From Vibrio hepatarius (GTDB lineage Bacteria; Pseudomonadota; Gammaproteobacteria; Enterobacterales; Vibrionaceae), in assembly GCF_011806575.1 (NCBI RefSeq), contig NZ_JAATOO010000004.1, forward strand, positions 62,001-126,000: a stretch of DNA of 64,000 nucleotides. Reading direction: 5' to 3'. Below the pieces are notes generated by a model, which saw only the letters and a program-made list of their open reading frames with translations, was not told where the DNA came from and ran no database searches. This document shows, piece after piece, positions 41,057 through 51,100 of the stretch (positions are counted from its first letter, which is position 1; every line of letters starts with the position of its first letter). The position numbers and the translations under genes are program-made.

Positions 41057-42515
41057 AAACTTCAAGTAGCGAAGAAACAAAGACTTGCGCTCTCAACCCC
41101 TTATTTGGCAAGTTGTCAATAATGAGATCTCCGCCGTGTCCGTGGAGAATGTTGCGGCAAATACCCAGTCCTAGACCGTGCCCTTGGTCATCTTCCGCCA
41201 GTCGATAGTAAGGCTCAAACACCGCTTCCAGTTGATCTTCAGGAATCCCTGGACCTTGGTCACAGATGACAATCTTCACCCAGTCGGCGTCACAAGTTAG
41301 CGTGATCTCTGCTTTTTCACCGTACTTCACTGCATTCTCGACCAAATTGCCGATCACCCGTTTGATCGCGAGTGGTTTGGCAACAATCGGAGCGATGTGA
41401 CTAGGGGCAAATTTTACCCGTGTTTTCGGCTGGTTGTATGGCTCAATCACACTGGCAATGACTTCGTTGAGGTCAACATAGGCATTATTCTCATGCAGGT
41501 CGGTATCTCGTACACATTGCAGAGCTCCTTTGACCATCATTTCCAGATCGTCCAGATCCCGGTTAAATTTTTCGCGCTTAGTATCACTTTCCAGCAACTC
41601 AGCCCGCAAGCGAAGCCGCGTGATCGGGGTTTTTAAGTCGTGTGAAATAGCGGAAAATAAATGTTCGCGGTCGGCGACATAATGACGAATACGTTGCTGC
41701 ATGCGGTTAAAAGCCCGGGTGGCAGTGATAAGCTCAGTCGCCCCCTCTTCTTTAATTGGGGCTTGCTCGATATCCATACTCATTTCATTGGCGGCTTTTG
41801 CCAACCGTTTCAGCGGCTTAACCTGCCTTTTCATCAGCAAGTAAGTCAGTATCAACAGAATCGTTGTCGAAAAAATCAAGAATAGAATTTGCTCGCGACC
41901 AATCAAGGTGTCATCAAGATCAACATAAGGTGCGGGTAATAAAGCCGCGATATACAGCCACTCATTGGTGGCCAATTCAAGCTGCACCACCAGTACTGGC
42001 GGATCAATCGGGCTCAGAGTCAAGGTATGATGAGCCCAGGACTTGGGCAGGTCGCTGAGATAAATGTCGTTTTTTAATAAACGCAGATTTTCCGGCAAAG
42101 AGAAGTCGACCAAAATGGTATCCACTTTGGGCAATTTTTTATTGAGCACTTGTTGTATTGCCTCGATCGAGGCCAATTTGAGTGGCGTATCTTCAATCGG
42201 CTCGACGATCAACTGCTCTTTGTTAAACGAGACGAAGAAGCGCGTCCCTCCCATATTGCGGATCTGGTCGAGCACAATATGGCGGTATCTCACAGGCAGT
42301 GATTGAAAGAAGGTCACGGTCGAAGAGAACATGTTTGCCATGCTTTGTGACGCATCGCGAATACCCGCCAGCTCTTTGTGCTTCGACTCGCTGTACCAGA
42401 TCGTGGTCGCAACGCCTTGCGCCAAAATCACGGCCAGCAGAGTCAGCCCTAAAGTACGATTAACCAGTGAATTAGGTTTAAATCGTTTCAACCACAACCA
42501 CCAACGGCTACTCAT
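41055..42515 (-). CDS. Sensor histidine kinase of the gts-linked two-component system
   Basis: A 486-residue EnvZ-like inner-membrane kinase. Transmembrane helices at ~21-40 and ~207-228 flank a ~165-residue periplasmic domain. HAMP follows at ~229-282, then the phospho-acceptor H292 in SAISHDLKTPITRLRLR, the N box VIGNLVENAVKYG and G boxes CDQGPGIPE and GHGLGLGI. Its partner regulator gene overlaps it by 8 bp upstream. In Pseudomonas a kinase of this kind (GtrS) sits beside the glucose ABC genes and senses glucose catabolites; the same role here is inference. Confidence 0.88.
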   Translation of the reverse strand: MSSRWWLWLKRFKPNSLVNRTLGLTLLAVILAQGVATTIWYSESKHKELAGIRDASQSMANMFSSTVTFFQSLPVRYRHIVLDQIRNMGGTRFFVSFNKEQLIVEPIEDTPLKLASIEAIQQVLNKKLPKVDTILVDFSLPENLRLLKNDIYLSDLPKSWAHHTLTLSPIDPPVLVVQLELATNEWLYIAALLPAPYVDLDDTLIGREQILFLIFSTTILLILTYLLMKRQVKPLKRLAKAANEMSMDIEQAPIKEEGATELITATRAFNRMQQRIRHYVADREHLFSAISHDLKTPITRLRLRAELLESDTKREKFNRDLDDLEMMVKGALQCVRDTDLHENNAYVDLNEVIASVIEPYNQPKTRVKFAPSHIAPIVAKPLAIKRVIGNLVENAVKYGEKAEITLTCDADWVKIVICDQGPGIPEDQLEAVFEPYYRLAEDDQGHGLGLGICRNILHGHGGDLIIDNLPNKGLRAQVFVSSLLEV

Positions 42516-43230
42516 AACTCACTGGTACCGCTAGTAAATAACCATTCCCTCGCATTGTCTTAATATAATGCGGATATTTAGCACTATCACCCAAACGTTG
42601 ACGCAAGCGGCTCAACTGAACATCAATGCCACGCTCAAATGGCAGCGACTCCCGCCCACGGGTAGCAAACGAAATCGTATCGCGGTCAAGAATTTGATTC
42701 GGACGTTTGAGAAACAGCATCAACAGTGAAAAATCACTGCCTGACAAATCGTGAGATTGTTGGGTTTCTTGGTGGGTAATTCGGTGAGAGAGGGTATCAA
42801 GGCACCAATCACCAAAGCGGATCGACTTGGCGGTTAAGCTATTCGCGGGTTCTTCTTTCGCAACATTCACTCGGCGCAGCACCGCTTTGATTCGAGCGTT
42901 AAGGTGACGAGGATTAAACGGTTTGGCGAGGTAATCGTCCGCACCAATTTCCAAACCGATGATTTGGTCGGTATCGTCCGAGACCGCCGTTAGCATGATA
43001 ATTGGCGTTGATGAAGTTCGACGCACAGCTTGGCATAGCGAGAAACCATCTTCGCCGGGCAGCATCACATCGAGCAGAATCAAGTCTGGAAACCCATTCT
43101 GCTCAAGGTGAAGTTTCATTTGTTCACCATCATTCACGGATTTGACGACATATCCTTGTTTGGTCAGGTACTCTTCGAGTAACTCACAAATTTCTTGATC
43201 GTCATCGACGACGAGAACTCTAGCTGACAT
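42508..43230 (-). CDS. OmpR-family response regulator of the gts-linked two-component system
   Basis: A 240-residue regulator. The receiver domain has DDD at 9-11, phospho-acceptor D54 in LILLDVMLPG and the conserved KPF; the C-terminal winged helix has DLSGSDFSLLMLFLKRPNQILDRDTI and FERGIDVQLSRLRQRLGD. First gene of a six-gene same-strand run (regulator, kinase, gtsABCD). Related to GltR of Pseudomonas by context. Confidence 0.9.
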   Translation of the reverse strand: MSARVLVVDDDQEICELLEEYLTKQGYVVKSVNDGEQMKLHLEQNGFPDLILLDVMLPGEDGFSLCQAVRRTSSTPIIMLTAVSDDTDQIIGLEIGADDYLAKPFNPRHLNARIKAVLRRVNVAKEEPANSLTAKSIRFGDWCLDTLSHRITHQETQQSHDLSGSDFSLLMLFLKRPNQILDRDTISFATRGRESLPFERGIDVQLSRLRQRLGDSAKYPHYIKTMRGNGYLLAVPVSYE

Positions 43231-43367
43231 TTTTTATCCAAGTATTACTAATTACCTACCGCCAGTGTAATCCGCGCAAATTTGCGCGATCAGTGGATAT
43301 TTCTAAGAGTTTGAACTTTTTGCGGATCAACATCACATCTTATTAACAAAATGCCTTGAACAATGGT

Positions 43368-44840
43368 TTATGAAGAGCAACTGATTTCCATTTTCTTGCC
43401 CCAGTCAGGCGGTAGATTGGCGTAGGCATTATTTTCAGGTTGCTCAGCAAATGGCTGTTTCAATAGCTTAGCTAAAGCACGAACTTCGCTGAAATCACCC
43501 TCTTCCGCTTTGTCGATAGCGATCTGCGCTAAGTAGTTGCGCAAAATGTACTTAGGGTTAACTGCCCGCATCGCTTCGCAGCGCTCCTGGGCGGAAAGTG
43601 CCTCACCTTGTCGGTTCACCTCGCAGTCGCAACGAGCAAGATAAAGCTCTAACCAAGCCTTGGCCGCTTGCCTATCGACAAATAAGTCTTCAACAACAGA
43701 AGTAGGTTGTTGGTCTAAATTAGAGAGTTCACGCATAAATCGCGTGTAATCGACGCTGTTTTGCTGCAATAACTCGAACATTGATTGAAACAGCTGGCTA
43801 TCTTGGTCGAGCTTACTATGCAGCCCTAGCTTGTCGCGCATCAGTTTGCTGAACTGCTTTCCGAGCTTACTTTCAAACTGGCCTAAAGAAGACTCTAATG
43901 CTTCTCTCTCAATCAACGGTGAAAGCGCGTGCGCCAAGGCAGATAAGTTCCACAACGCGATTCTTGGCTGTTGGTCAAACGCATAGCGCCCCTGATAGTC
44001 AGAATGATTACAGATGTAGCTAGGATCATAATCATCTAAAAAGCCAAATGGACCATAATCAAACGTCTGACCTAATATCGACATATTGTCGGTGTTCATC
44101 ACCCCGTGAGCAAAACCATAAGCTTGCCAGTACGCGATCATTTTTGCCGTTTTGTCGACAACTTTCTCGAACATCGCCGCATAAGGTTGAGATTCTTCAT
44201 TACACTCAGGCCAGTACCATTCGATAACTTTGTCGACCAAAAGTGCTAATTCAGCCATCTGGTTGGTATAAAAGAAGTGTTCAAAATGACCAAATCGGAT
44301 GTGGCTTTCCGCGACGCGTAACAACAACGCGCCTTGCTCTGTTTTTTCTCGATATACAGGAGTGTCACTGGTCAACATCCCTAGCGCACGAGTCGTGGGG
44401 ATACCCAACCCCGTCATCGCTTCACTACACAAGTATTCACGAATGGTAGAACGTAGCACTGCTCGACCATCACCCATGCGCGAATACGGCGTAAGACCAG
44501 CGCCTTTTAAGTGTAAATCAAAAACTTGGCCACTTTTGCTTGTCAACTCTCCTAACAACAGCCCTCTACCATCACCCAGATCAGGGTTATAGACACCAAA
44601 CTGATGACCAGCGTATTTCATCGCGATAGAAGGAGCAGAGTCTAAGACCATTTCTCCGGCCAGAAAACCTTTTAAATCGCCTTGCGGCGATTGCTCTGGC
44701 AGTGAAAACTGACTCGCTAAAGCACTGTTCCAAGCAACCCAGCGAGTATTCGTTAACGGTTGTGGAAGTACTGGTGTATAGAATGCACGAGGCAACTCGG
44801 TGAAACGGTTAGTCAGGCAAATAGATGGAAGAAACGACAT
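43368..44840 (-). CDS. selO: Protein adenylyltransferase SelO (YdiU)
   Basis: Pseudokinase-fold enzyme that transfers AMP from ATP to serine, threonine or tyrosine residues of target proteins and helps resist oxidative stress. The 490-residue product has the SelO N-terminus ([18 protein letters not shown]), [52 protein letters not shown] and [29 protein letters not shown]. It ends in CSS; the cysteine is at the place of selenocysteine in animal SelO. The ATG at 44840 is preferred to a TTG two codons upstream. Stand-alone gene. Confidence 0.94.
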   Translation of the reverse strand: MSFLPSICLTNRFTELPRAFYTPVLPQPLTNTRWVAWNSALASQFSLPEQSPQGDLKGFLAGEMVLDSAPSIAMKYAGHQFGVYNPDLGDGRGLLLGELTSKSGQVFDLHLKGAGLTPYSRMGDGRAVLRSTIREYLCSEAMTGLGIPTTRALGMLTSDTPVYREKTEQGALLLRVAESHIRFGHFEHFFYTNQMAELALLVDKVIEWYWPECNEESQPYAAMFEKVVDKTAKMIAYWQAYGFAHGVMNTDNMSILGQTFDYGPFGFLDDYDPSYICNHSDYQGRYAFDQQPRIALWNLSALAHALSPLIEREALESSLGQFESKLGKQFSKLMRDKLGLHSKLDQDSQLFQSMFELLQQNSVDYTRFMRELSNLDQQPTSVVEDLFVDRQAAKAWLELYLARCDCEVNRQGEALSAQERCEAMRAVNPKYILRNYLAQIAIDKAEEGDFSEVRALAKLLKQPFAEQPENNAYANLPPDWGKKMEISCSS

Positions 44841-44980
44841 ATACAATCTTTTAACATGAATTTGTCGCCGAACGTACCATAGAGGCAGTGAGAAAATCTA
44901 CTAAGCTGCCTTAATAAATTCATCGAGAAGTAAGTAACCACAAACTTACTAAGGCTTAGCTTAACTATAGTTCCTGTTGA

Positions 44981-45082
44981 CTAGACAAGCGCAAACATCA
45001 CAACCATACCGACTAGTGCAAAAATACAAGTGCGGCTAATTACGCCAAAATGAGTAGGCCTTATCATTTCTTGGTGTTGCAT
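44981..45082 (-). CDS. 33-residue single-pass membrane peptide
   Basis: A short open frame not previously listed: ATG at 45082, TAG at 44981-44983. It has a near-perfect ribosome site, AAGGAGG, five to six bases before the ATG. The peptide begins MQHQEMIRPTHFGVI and ends with a hydrophobic helix (residues ~19-33, CIFALVGMVVMFALV), so it should insert in the inner membrane. No family recognised; size and layout resemble small membrane peptides such as E. coli YnhF. It lies alone between selO and a chemoreceptor gene. Confidence 0.6.
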   Translation of the reverse strand: MQHQEMIRPTHFGVISRTCIFALVGMVVMFALV

Positions 45083-45370
45083 ATCGCCCTCCTTGAGCAT
45101 CATTTTGTTACATCCTGATTACAATATGATAAAAATTAGCAAATTACTCAACAGCGAAATGCGTGAACTTTTTATTACGCCGATACATAGCTGCTTAATC
45201 ACACCGCAATGCAAATAAGTTAATATCCCGCACGCAAGATGTTAACCATATCAACTAATGGCTTAATTCCACTTATAATTCACTCTAAATTCGGCAAAGT
45301 TACAGTACGCACATGCTAAAGTTTAAACTAAAATGACCGTAGTTTTTGGATGATTTTGCCGGGGGTAACT
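45083..45370. other. Intergenic region upstream of the NIT-domain chemoreceptor
   Basis: An AT-rich stretch with no gene. It contains the sigma-28 promoter listed separately and, presumably, the promoter of the divergent membrane peptide at the left end. Confidence 0.5.
45317..45343 (+). promoter_or_regulatory. Sigma-28 (FliA) promoter of the chemoreceptor gene
   Basis: TAAAGTTT (45317-45324), an 11-nt spacer, then ACCGTAGT (45336-45343), close to TAAAGTTT-N11-GCCGATAA. The expected transcript start is near 45350, about 20 bp before the ATG at 45371, which also argues against an earlier start codon. Confidence 0.7.
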
Positions 45371-47368
45371 ATGAATCAATGGATGCAGAATATTGCGCTG
45401 CACCGTTTAATGTTAATCTTATCAGGGATTCCAATAGTATTGGCGTTGGTCGCCGCTATTGAACTTATCTCCACTCATCAACATACGGTTGATGTAGCTC
45501 ATAAAGATAGCGAAACCATTAAGCTGGTACTTTTGTATGATGATTTGGCTCATAATTTAGCATTGGAGCGCGGATTAACAGCTGGTGTTCTTGGTAGTAA
45601 AGGCAACCCAAAACAAGTCGAAGCATTGCAAAAGCAGCGAGCAAATACCGATGCACGTATTGCCGCACTGCAGCAGTATACCCCTGAATATTTACTACCC
45701 GTATTCACCAACTCACTCGCTGAAGATGTATTTAGTCAGCTTTCACAAATCAAACAAGTTCGTACCCAAGTCGACAAGTTAGCTCCTCAAATCTCACCTT
45801 TCGTTTATTACTCTAACTTGAACCAGCTCAGTATCGATAATGCGTCTCTGCTCACCTCGAATATTGCAAATGAAAGCATTTCTGAATTAGGCCAAGCGCT
45901 AATTGCGATTGTCAAGATGAAAGAACGCGCAGGTCAGGTCCGTGGTGCACTCAATGGCGCATTCTCTCGCCGCAGTTCCGACCTTGGCCAATACGCCGCG
46001 ATCGAGCAATATTTGGCAGCAGGCAAATATGCAGAGCGACAGGCCAAGCAGACACTCACCCCGGAGTTTTCTGCGCAACTAACACAAGCGGCGCAAAACA
46101 ATACCTGGAAAGAGGTGGAAAAGGTTCAACAGCTTTACTTAAGTCAGAAAGCTAACCTAGCCTCGCTGCAAGGCCCAGAGCCAACCCAATGGTTTGCAGC
46201 AGCGACTGAACGCATCAAACTGATTAACCAAATCCGCAATGGTATCCAGGCAGAAATGTTGGCAATGACAGACCGTGTTGCTTCTTCCGCGACCACTCAA
46301 TCTATGACAATCATTGGCTTATCCGTCAGCCTCGCAGCGATTTTAATCCTCTGCGTCTTAATGTGCGTGAAGAGCCTAAAGAGTCGAGTTGGCGCTTTAA
46401 CCTCGATGCTAGCGGATATGTCCAACGACAGAAACCTTGGCATTACGTTGCCTTCATCAGGACGTGACGAAATGTCGCAGGTTGCTCAGAGCATCAACGG
46501 CTTAACCAACAGTATTAAACAACTGCTGAGCAATATCATGGAGAGCAACGAACACAGTAGCTCACGTCTCGATCAAATCGTTAAAAGCGCCGATGATCTC
46601 GGTTCAAGTAGCCAAGCGACAGCAGATAAATGTGGAAATATTGCCGCCGCGATGACTGAATTGTCACAATCGAGTCTAGAAATTGCCACCTCATCAGAAC
46701 GCGCTTTGGCGGAAACCGAGCAGATGACGAATCAGGTGCTGAGCTGTCAGAAACAGAGCCAAGCGTCATACGATATTGTCCGTGGTCTTGTTAGCCAAAT
46801 TGAACAGACCCAAAACTGTATGCATCAGCTCGAGAAAGACGCAGAAAGCGTCAGCAAGATTGTTGATACGATTAATGGCATCTCTGAACAAACCAACCTT
46901 TTGGCGCTCAACGCTGCCATCGAGGCGGCCAGAGCAGGCGAACACGGCCGAGGTTTTGCGGTTGTCTCATCAGAAGTGAGAGACCTTGCGCAGCGCAGCA
47001 AAGGTGCGACTGAGCATATTTCTCAGTTGTTGGCGAACATTACCACCAACACACAAACTGCAGTAAACAACATGGGTAAAAGCCGTGATGCAACAGACTC
47101 AACATTTGAGTCAGTGTCCGTTGTAAATAGCAGTGTCTCTGAATTGGAATCACTGATTGAGACGGTGAACGAGCACATCACTACGATTGCCAACTCGACC
47201 ATTGAGCAGTCAAAGGCAAGTGAAGCTGTCGATCAGGATGTCGATGTACTAACAGAGATTGCGAGAAACACCGGCGAACTGGCAGAGAATATGGGTGATG
47301 TTGTGTCTAGCTATCGCGTCGAAGTGCAAGATGTACAAAACCAACTTCAAGAGTTTAAGTTAGCCTAA
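45371..47368 (+). CDS. Methyl-accepting chemotaxis protein with NIT sensor domain
   Basis: A 665-residue chemoreceptor. Membrane helices at ~12-33 and ~307-330 flank a ~270-residue periplasmic domain that resembles the NIT (nitrate/nitrite-type) sensor ([40 protein letters not shown]). HAMP follows, then a long signalling coiled coil with the kinase-contact tip [40 protein letters not shown]. No C-terminal pentapeptide for CheR docking. The ATG at 45371 follows GGGGGTAACT. Ligand not known; NIT suggests an anion such as nitrate. Confidence 0.92.
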   Translation: MNQWMQNIALHRLMLILSGIPIVLALVAAIELISTHQHTVDVAHKDSETIKLVLLYDDLAHNLALERGLTAGVLGSKGNPKQVEALQKQRANTDARIAALQQYTPEYLLPVFTNSLAEDVFSQLSQIKQVRTQVDKLAPQISPFVYYSNLNQLSIDNASLLTSNIANESISELGQALIAIVKMKERAGQVRGALNGAFSRRSSDLGQYAAIEQYLAAGKYAERQAKQTLTPEFSAQLTQAAQNNTWKEVEKVQQLYLSQKANLASLQGPEPTQWFAAATERIKLINQIRNGIQAEMLAMTDRVASSATTQSMTIIGLSVSLAAILILCVLMCVKSLKSRVGALTSMLADMSNDRNLGITLPSSGRDEMSQVAQSINGLTNSIKQLLSNIMESNEHSSSRLDQIVKSADDLGSSSQATADKCGNIAAAMTELSQSSLEIATSSERALAETEQMTNQVLSCQKQSQASYDIVRGLVSQIEQTQNCMHQLEKDAESVSKIVDTINGISEQTNLLALNAAIEAARAGEHGRGFAVVSSEVRDLAQRSKGATEHISQLLANITTNTQTAVNNMGKSRDATDSTFESVSVVNSSVSELESLIETVNEHITTIANSTIEQSKASEAVDQDVDVLTEIARNTGELAENMGDVVSSYRVEVQDVQNQLQEFKLA

Positions 47369-47396
47369 ACAATGTATTTACAAGTTGTTTTCGTGG

Positions 47397-47430
47397 AAAA
47401 AATGCCAGTCTTAACGACTGGCATTTTTTA
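47397..47430. terminator. Bidirectional terminator between the chemoreceptor and the RbmC/Bap1-like gene
   Basis: AATGCCAGTC (47401-47410), loop TTAAC, GACTGGCATT (47416-47425), flanked by A- and T-runs on both sides; the genes converge here. Confidence 0.92.
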
Positions 47431-47434
47431 TCAT

Positions 47435-49978
47435 TTAGTCCACGTGGAACTGAATTGCGTCGACATAAGCACCTGAAGACCAAACCGAGATTGCCTCTAG
47501 TTCGTCATCTTCTGAGAGGGTAAATGTCTCTGTTTTTAAGTTGTACGAGTATTTCTTATAGCCAAAAGAAAGAACCGTGCCATTATGGTATGTGAATTTT
47601 AACTTCACAATGTGGTTACTCCCCCAGTAATAAGTACCTGATGTCACTTCGATCGAAGCAACTTGGTCTAAATCAACTGGCGAGCGCAAATCTCCACCGT
47701 TTCCACCAACCATATTGTAGTAGTTAGCGCCCATAGCATCGATAATCCAGCCAGAACGAATCAACAAGTCATCGTCCAACTCGACTTTCACTGGATTACC
47801 TGAAGGGAAACCAAAAATACCAGAGCTCTTACCTTCGTCTTCGACTAGAGTACTTGAGCGGTAAGTATTGTGCGTCGACCAACTTGGCTCGTATTCTTCA
47901 GGAATCGTACCGTCTTGGTTGACATTGCTCTGGTTAAATGCGTGTTGGTTCCAAATGCGAGTTGCGTTCTTCCATGGTTTGTCTGTATTTGCAGAGTTGT
48001 ACACGTACACACCATGGTTGTATGAGTAACGGGAGTCGTAGTCGTTTGCAACAACGATAAGCTCTGCGTCATCATCACCCGCTAAGTCCACTACCATCGG
48101 GATTTCCCACAACGTTCCAGTCGAATGCTTAATCGAGGCTAAAACTAGGCCAGTACGACCGTCAAGGACTCTTACGCGATCGTGATCTTGAACAAGGACT
48201 TCTTCGATTCCATCCGCATCAAAGTCGTAAGCAGAAACACCAATCTTACCGCTGGCAATGTCGTCATTCAGTACTGACCAAACCAACTTGCCATCAACGT
48301 CATACATATCTACCGCGTTGTAGCCAGCATAAACGATACCTGTGTTGTTGACTGATTGCTGAGATGACAACTCAAATTGAATTGCTTCAACCAACCAACC
48401 ATTTGACCATACATTAACTGCGCTGATCTTTTTGTCTTGTGGTACAACAAAGTAGTCCGTGCTCTGCCAGTAAGATGAGTCCTTAGAACCGAACATCACT
48501 GAAGATCCATCTTTCATAAAGAACTTCATCGCCAGTAGATGCTTACCACCCCAGTAATACGCACCAGAAGTAATCGCAATCTTTTGTACTTTGGTCAGGT
48601 CGACAGGAGTATTGGTGTGACCACCATCTCCGCCAAATAGATTTTGAGACGTTGTACCAACAGCATCGATCGCAAGACCAGAGTTCACGTATAGTAGATT
48701 GTTATCTTCTACGGTTAGGTTTTCATCTTCACCATATTCGTAACCAAATAGCTTCGATTTCTCTACCGTGACTTTTGTTCTTTCGCCCAAGAAGTTTGCA
48801 ATAGCTTGAACACCACCACCAGGGTTGCTCACATTGGTGACCGTCCACTTAGTCGTACCATCGTGTTCAAGTACTGAGAAAGAGCTGTTCTGAGCAGTTG
48901 CGTAAGTTGCAGGCGTAGAAACCACAAGCTCTGGTTGAGCATCACCGTCTAAGTTCGCCACCGAAGAGAACCAAACACGATCGTTTGACTGGTAGCTCCA
49001 TAGTGCAGAGCCATCAGTATCAAACATCGTCTTAGCGGCAAAGACTTCTTGCTCACCATCGCTATCAATATCAACCGCAATCGGCGCAGACGCCCATGTG
49101 TAGTTGTATACCAGCATCCCTGTGTCGTAGTTATACACGCCGTCTGGTGCAATAATTTCAATTGAACCGTCGTTATTTAAATCAGCAATAGAGAACTGAC
49201 CGATGGTAGACCAACCTTGAGTAAACTTGTCAATTTTCTTTTTGATATTTCCTTGGTGGTCAAGAATGCTATAAAAATCGTCTTCAAGCTTGCTCGTGAC
49301 TATTTCGACGATACCATCACCATCTAAATCTGCCGCCGCTACTGAGTAACGAGCATCCGCGATAGTGCCACCATTCGCGTAATTCCAAAGCTCGGAACCA
49401 TCGACACCACTTAGTGCACGAACCAACGCACCATCTTTATATTTATTGTCTTCAAAAGTAACGACGATAATATCCGCTACGTCTTGGTTGTTAATCTTGC
49501 CGTCGTTATTATCGTCGTTCAGTTGCACAACAACTGGCGAAACCATCACTTGGTTAAACTCAGGCATAAAGTCGCTGCCTTGCCATGACCAAGTTAATTT
49601 AGGCTCGATCGTTTGTTCTTTCTCTACGACTCGCATCGAACGAGGAGCAGAGAAGTCTAGGAATTGACCGTTATAAGCTTTTACCGACTCGAGATCTTGG
49701 TTTGGCGTGTAACCAGTAAAAACAGCTAAACGATTGTAAGATAAGTTATCCCAATCGCTTAACATGACACCAGTACCTGGTGCAGCCACTACATCAACTT
49801 CATGTTTATAGATAAAAGATGGCAGAGAGTAACCTGAGCGCTCTCCCACTTTTAAACAGTATTTTTCACCTGTTTCTAGACTGATAATACAACCTTCTCC
49901 TTCGGCAACGGATGCCAAAGCAGGCAATACATTCAAAGACATTAACGCTGCGGTTAATGTAATAAGCTTACGCTCCAT
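47435..49978 (-). CDS. Secreted biofilm-matrix-like protein, RbmC/Bap1 architecture
   Basis: An 847-residue secreted protein. Signal peptide ~1-22. Residues ~27-92 look like one beta/gamma-crystallin-type domain with a likely disulfide (C30, C41). From ~125 to ~715 there is a beta-propeller with FG-GAP/VCBS-like calcium motifs (DLDGDGIVEI, DLNNDGSIEI, DIDSDGEQEV, DFDADGIEEV) interrupted at ~420-540 by a jacalin-like beta-prism; a second beta-prism closes the protein (~735-847). The two prisms are clearly related (SG-(A/T)YYWG, DAIQF/EAIQF). This is the plan of V. cholerae RbmC and Bap1, which glue biofilm to surfaces and polysaccharide. Here there is one crystallin-like domain, as in Bap1, but a C-terminal prism, as in RbmC. 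Confidence 0.8.
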   Translation of the reverse strand: MERKLITLTAALMSLNVLPALASVAEGEGCIISLETGEKYCLKVGERSGYSLPSFIYKHEVDVVAAPGTGVMLSDWDNLSYNRLAVFTGYTPNQDLESVKAYNGQFLDFSAPRSMRVVEKEQTIEPKLTWSWQGSDFMPEFNQVMVSPVVVQLNDDNNDGKINNQDVADIIVVTFEDNKYKDGALVRALSGVDGSELWNYANGGTIADARYSVAAADLDGDGIVEIVTSKLEDDFYSILDHQGNIKKKIDKFTQGWSTIGQFSIADLNNDGSIEIIAPDGVYNYDTGMLVYNYTWASAPIAVDIDSDGEQEVFAAKTMFDTDGSALWSYQSNDRVWFSSVANLDGDAQPELVVSTPATYATAQNSSFSVLEHDGTTKWTVTNVSNPGGGVQAIANFLGERTKVTVEKSKLFGYEYGEDENLTVEDNNLLYVNSGLAIDAVGTTSQNLFGGDGGHTNTPVDLTKVQKIAITSGAYYWGGKHLLAMKFFMKDGSSVMFGSKDSSYWQSTDYFVVPQDKKISAVNVWSNGWLVEAIQFELSSQQSVNNTGIVYAGYNAVDMYDVDGKLVWSVLNDDIASGKIGVSAYDFDADGIEEVLVQDHDRVRVLDGRTGLVLASIKHSTGTLWEIPMVVDLAGDDDAELIVVANDYDSRYSYNHGVYVYNSANTDKPWKNATRIWNQHAFNQSNVNQDGTIPEEYEPSWSTHNTYRSSTLVEDEGKSSGIFGFPSGNPVKVELDDDLLIRSGWIIDAMGANYYNMVGGNGGDLRSPVDLDQVASIEVTSGTYYWGSNHIVKLKFTYHNGTVLSFGYKKYSYNLKTETFTLSEDDELEAISVWSSGAYVDAIQFHVD

Positions 49979-50304
49979 TAGGATTTCCCTTTCTGTTTAT
50001 TAGAGCAGCAAATATCAGACTACACGCGAACAAGTTCAACCGTTACTAATAAAATTATTGATGCAATAATGAGACATCTCATTCTTGAAACAGAGTGTTA
50101 GCTTTAGGGTTAGATTATTTATTACCGAAGTCACAAATATAGAAAGTCGACGAATTGAATTCAGAGAGAGGAAATAAATATAAAATAGAAACAACCGCCA
50201 ATTAATTTGGCTAGAAAAATTTAACAAATATATTAGTTAAGGAGAGACACAAGTCGAGCGAATAAACCTAATACTAGTCAAGGTTCAAGGCGTTTAAAGA
50301 TGCT
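49979..50304. other. AT-rich region upstream of the RbmC/Bap1-like gene
   Basis: About 325 bp without a gene. It should contain the promoter of the matrix-like gene on the minus strand. A short GAGACATCTC palindrome lies near 50070. I could not identify a VpsR or VpsT site with confidence. Confidence 0.4.
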
Positions 50305-50913
50305 CTAGCGCAATGACAGCGAGATTCTTACAAAATCACCATCTTCAAACTCAACTTTATGCTCGAAGATTGAAGACGAGTAAACGTTGCGAATAAACGC
50401 ACTCTTTTCACCATGCGTTCCGCGGAACAACATAGAAATGTCGCTCACAAGACGGTTTCGATTATCGAAGTGTGCGTTCAGATCGTTCGATAACACGCAC
50501 AGCAAGCAGCCTTTAGGGTTGAAGTTAAGGTCAACCTTCTCCGGACTCGATACTAATACTGTTGTGTTTAGCTCTTTTTCAATCATGTTGATTAACAGTA
50601 GGAAGCTATCTAGATGCGGTAGTTCATCACCACGCAGCGGAGTGAGTAAGTTACTCAACATCGCTTCCATATCAAGACGTTGCGAGCGCGCATGAGTGAC
50701 CAGAGAACGGATCTTCTTTTTAAACGGCTTATACTTCTTACTGTTGGCTGACTTATTCAACCAAGCGGAGAGGATGTCGTTGATCTCGTCGCGAGTTTTA
50801 TGGCTAATCGACTTGGCACTATGATTGGTACGCAGGTGCAGCAACGCATGGAGCGCGAGGTCCGATAACAAAGGTTCAAATTCAGGTTTTATCTTGGTAT
50901 GGATACTGCGCAT
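50305..50913 (-). CDS. Uncharacterised protein, possibly DUF2913 family
   Basis: A 202-residue soluble, basic protein of unknown function. The N-terminal half is helical (LSDLALHALLHLRTNHS, RDEINDILSAWLNKS, KKIRSLVTHARSQRLDMEAML); the C-terminal half alternates short hydrophobic strands (FNPKGCLLCVLSNDL, FVRISLSL). The LALHALLHLR opening and the WL...K...R pattern recall the DUF2913 family found in vibrios and Shewanella, but I am not certain. No signal peptide or membrane helix. The start ATG at 50913 lacks a strong ribosome site. Confidence 0.65.
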   Translation of the reverse strand: MRSIHTKIKPEFEPLLSDLALHALLHLRTNHSAKSISHKTRDEINDILSAWLNKSANSKKYKPFKKKIRSLVTHARSQRLDMEAMLSNLLTPLRGDELPHLDSFLLLINMIEKELNTTVLVSSPEKVDLNFNPKGCLLCVLSNDLNAHFDNRNRLVSDISMLFRGTHGEKSAFIRNVYSSSIFEHKVEFEDGDFVRISLSLR

Positions 50914-51100
50914 GGTGCCTTAGACGTATAGTGCTCGACGAGAACTGACACGTTCACGGACGGTCAGGGAGCGACATGCTACCGAAAAGCATTGCGTATG
51001 TACAGTTCAAACGCTAAGCAAAACCAATACCAAGTTAGAATCACTCATCAAAGAATCACTTTTATTTAGACGAATAGTAACGATTGCAATCACTACTGCT
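50914..51100. other. Intergenic stretch left of the repeat element
   Basis: No gene visible. It contains CCAATACCAAGTTAG near 51021, a partial match to the TAATACCAAT word seen at 17711, and GCTAAGCAAAAC near 51015, complementary to GTTTTGCTTAG near 51278 inside the repeat element. The mobile unit could therefore extend further left than its inverted repeats. Confidence 0.35.
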
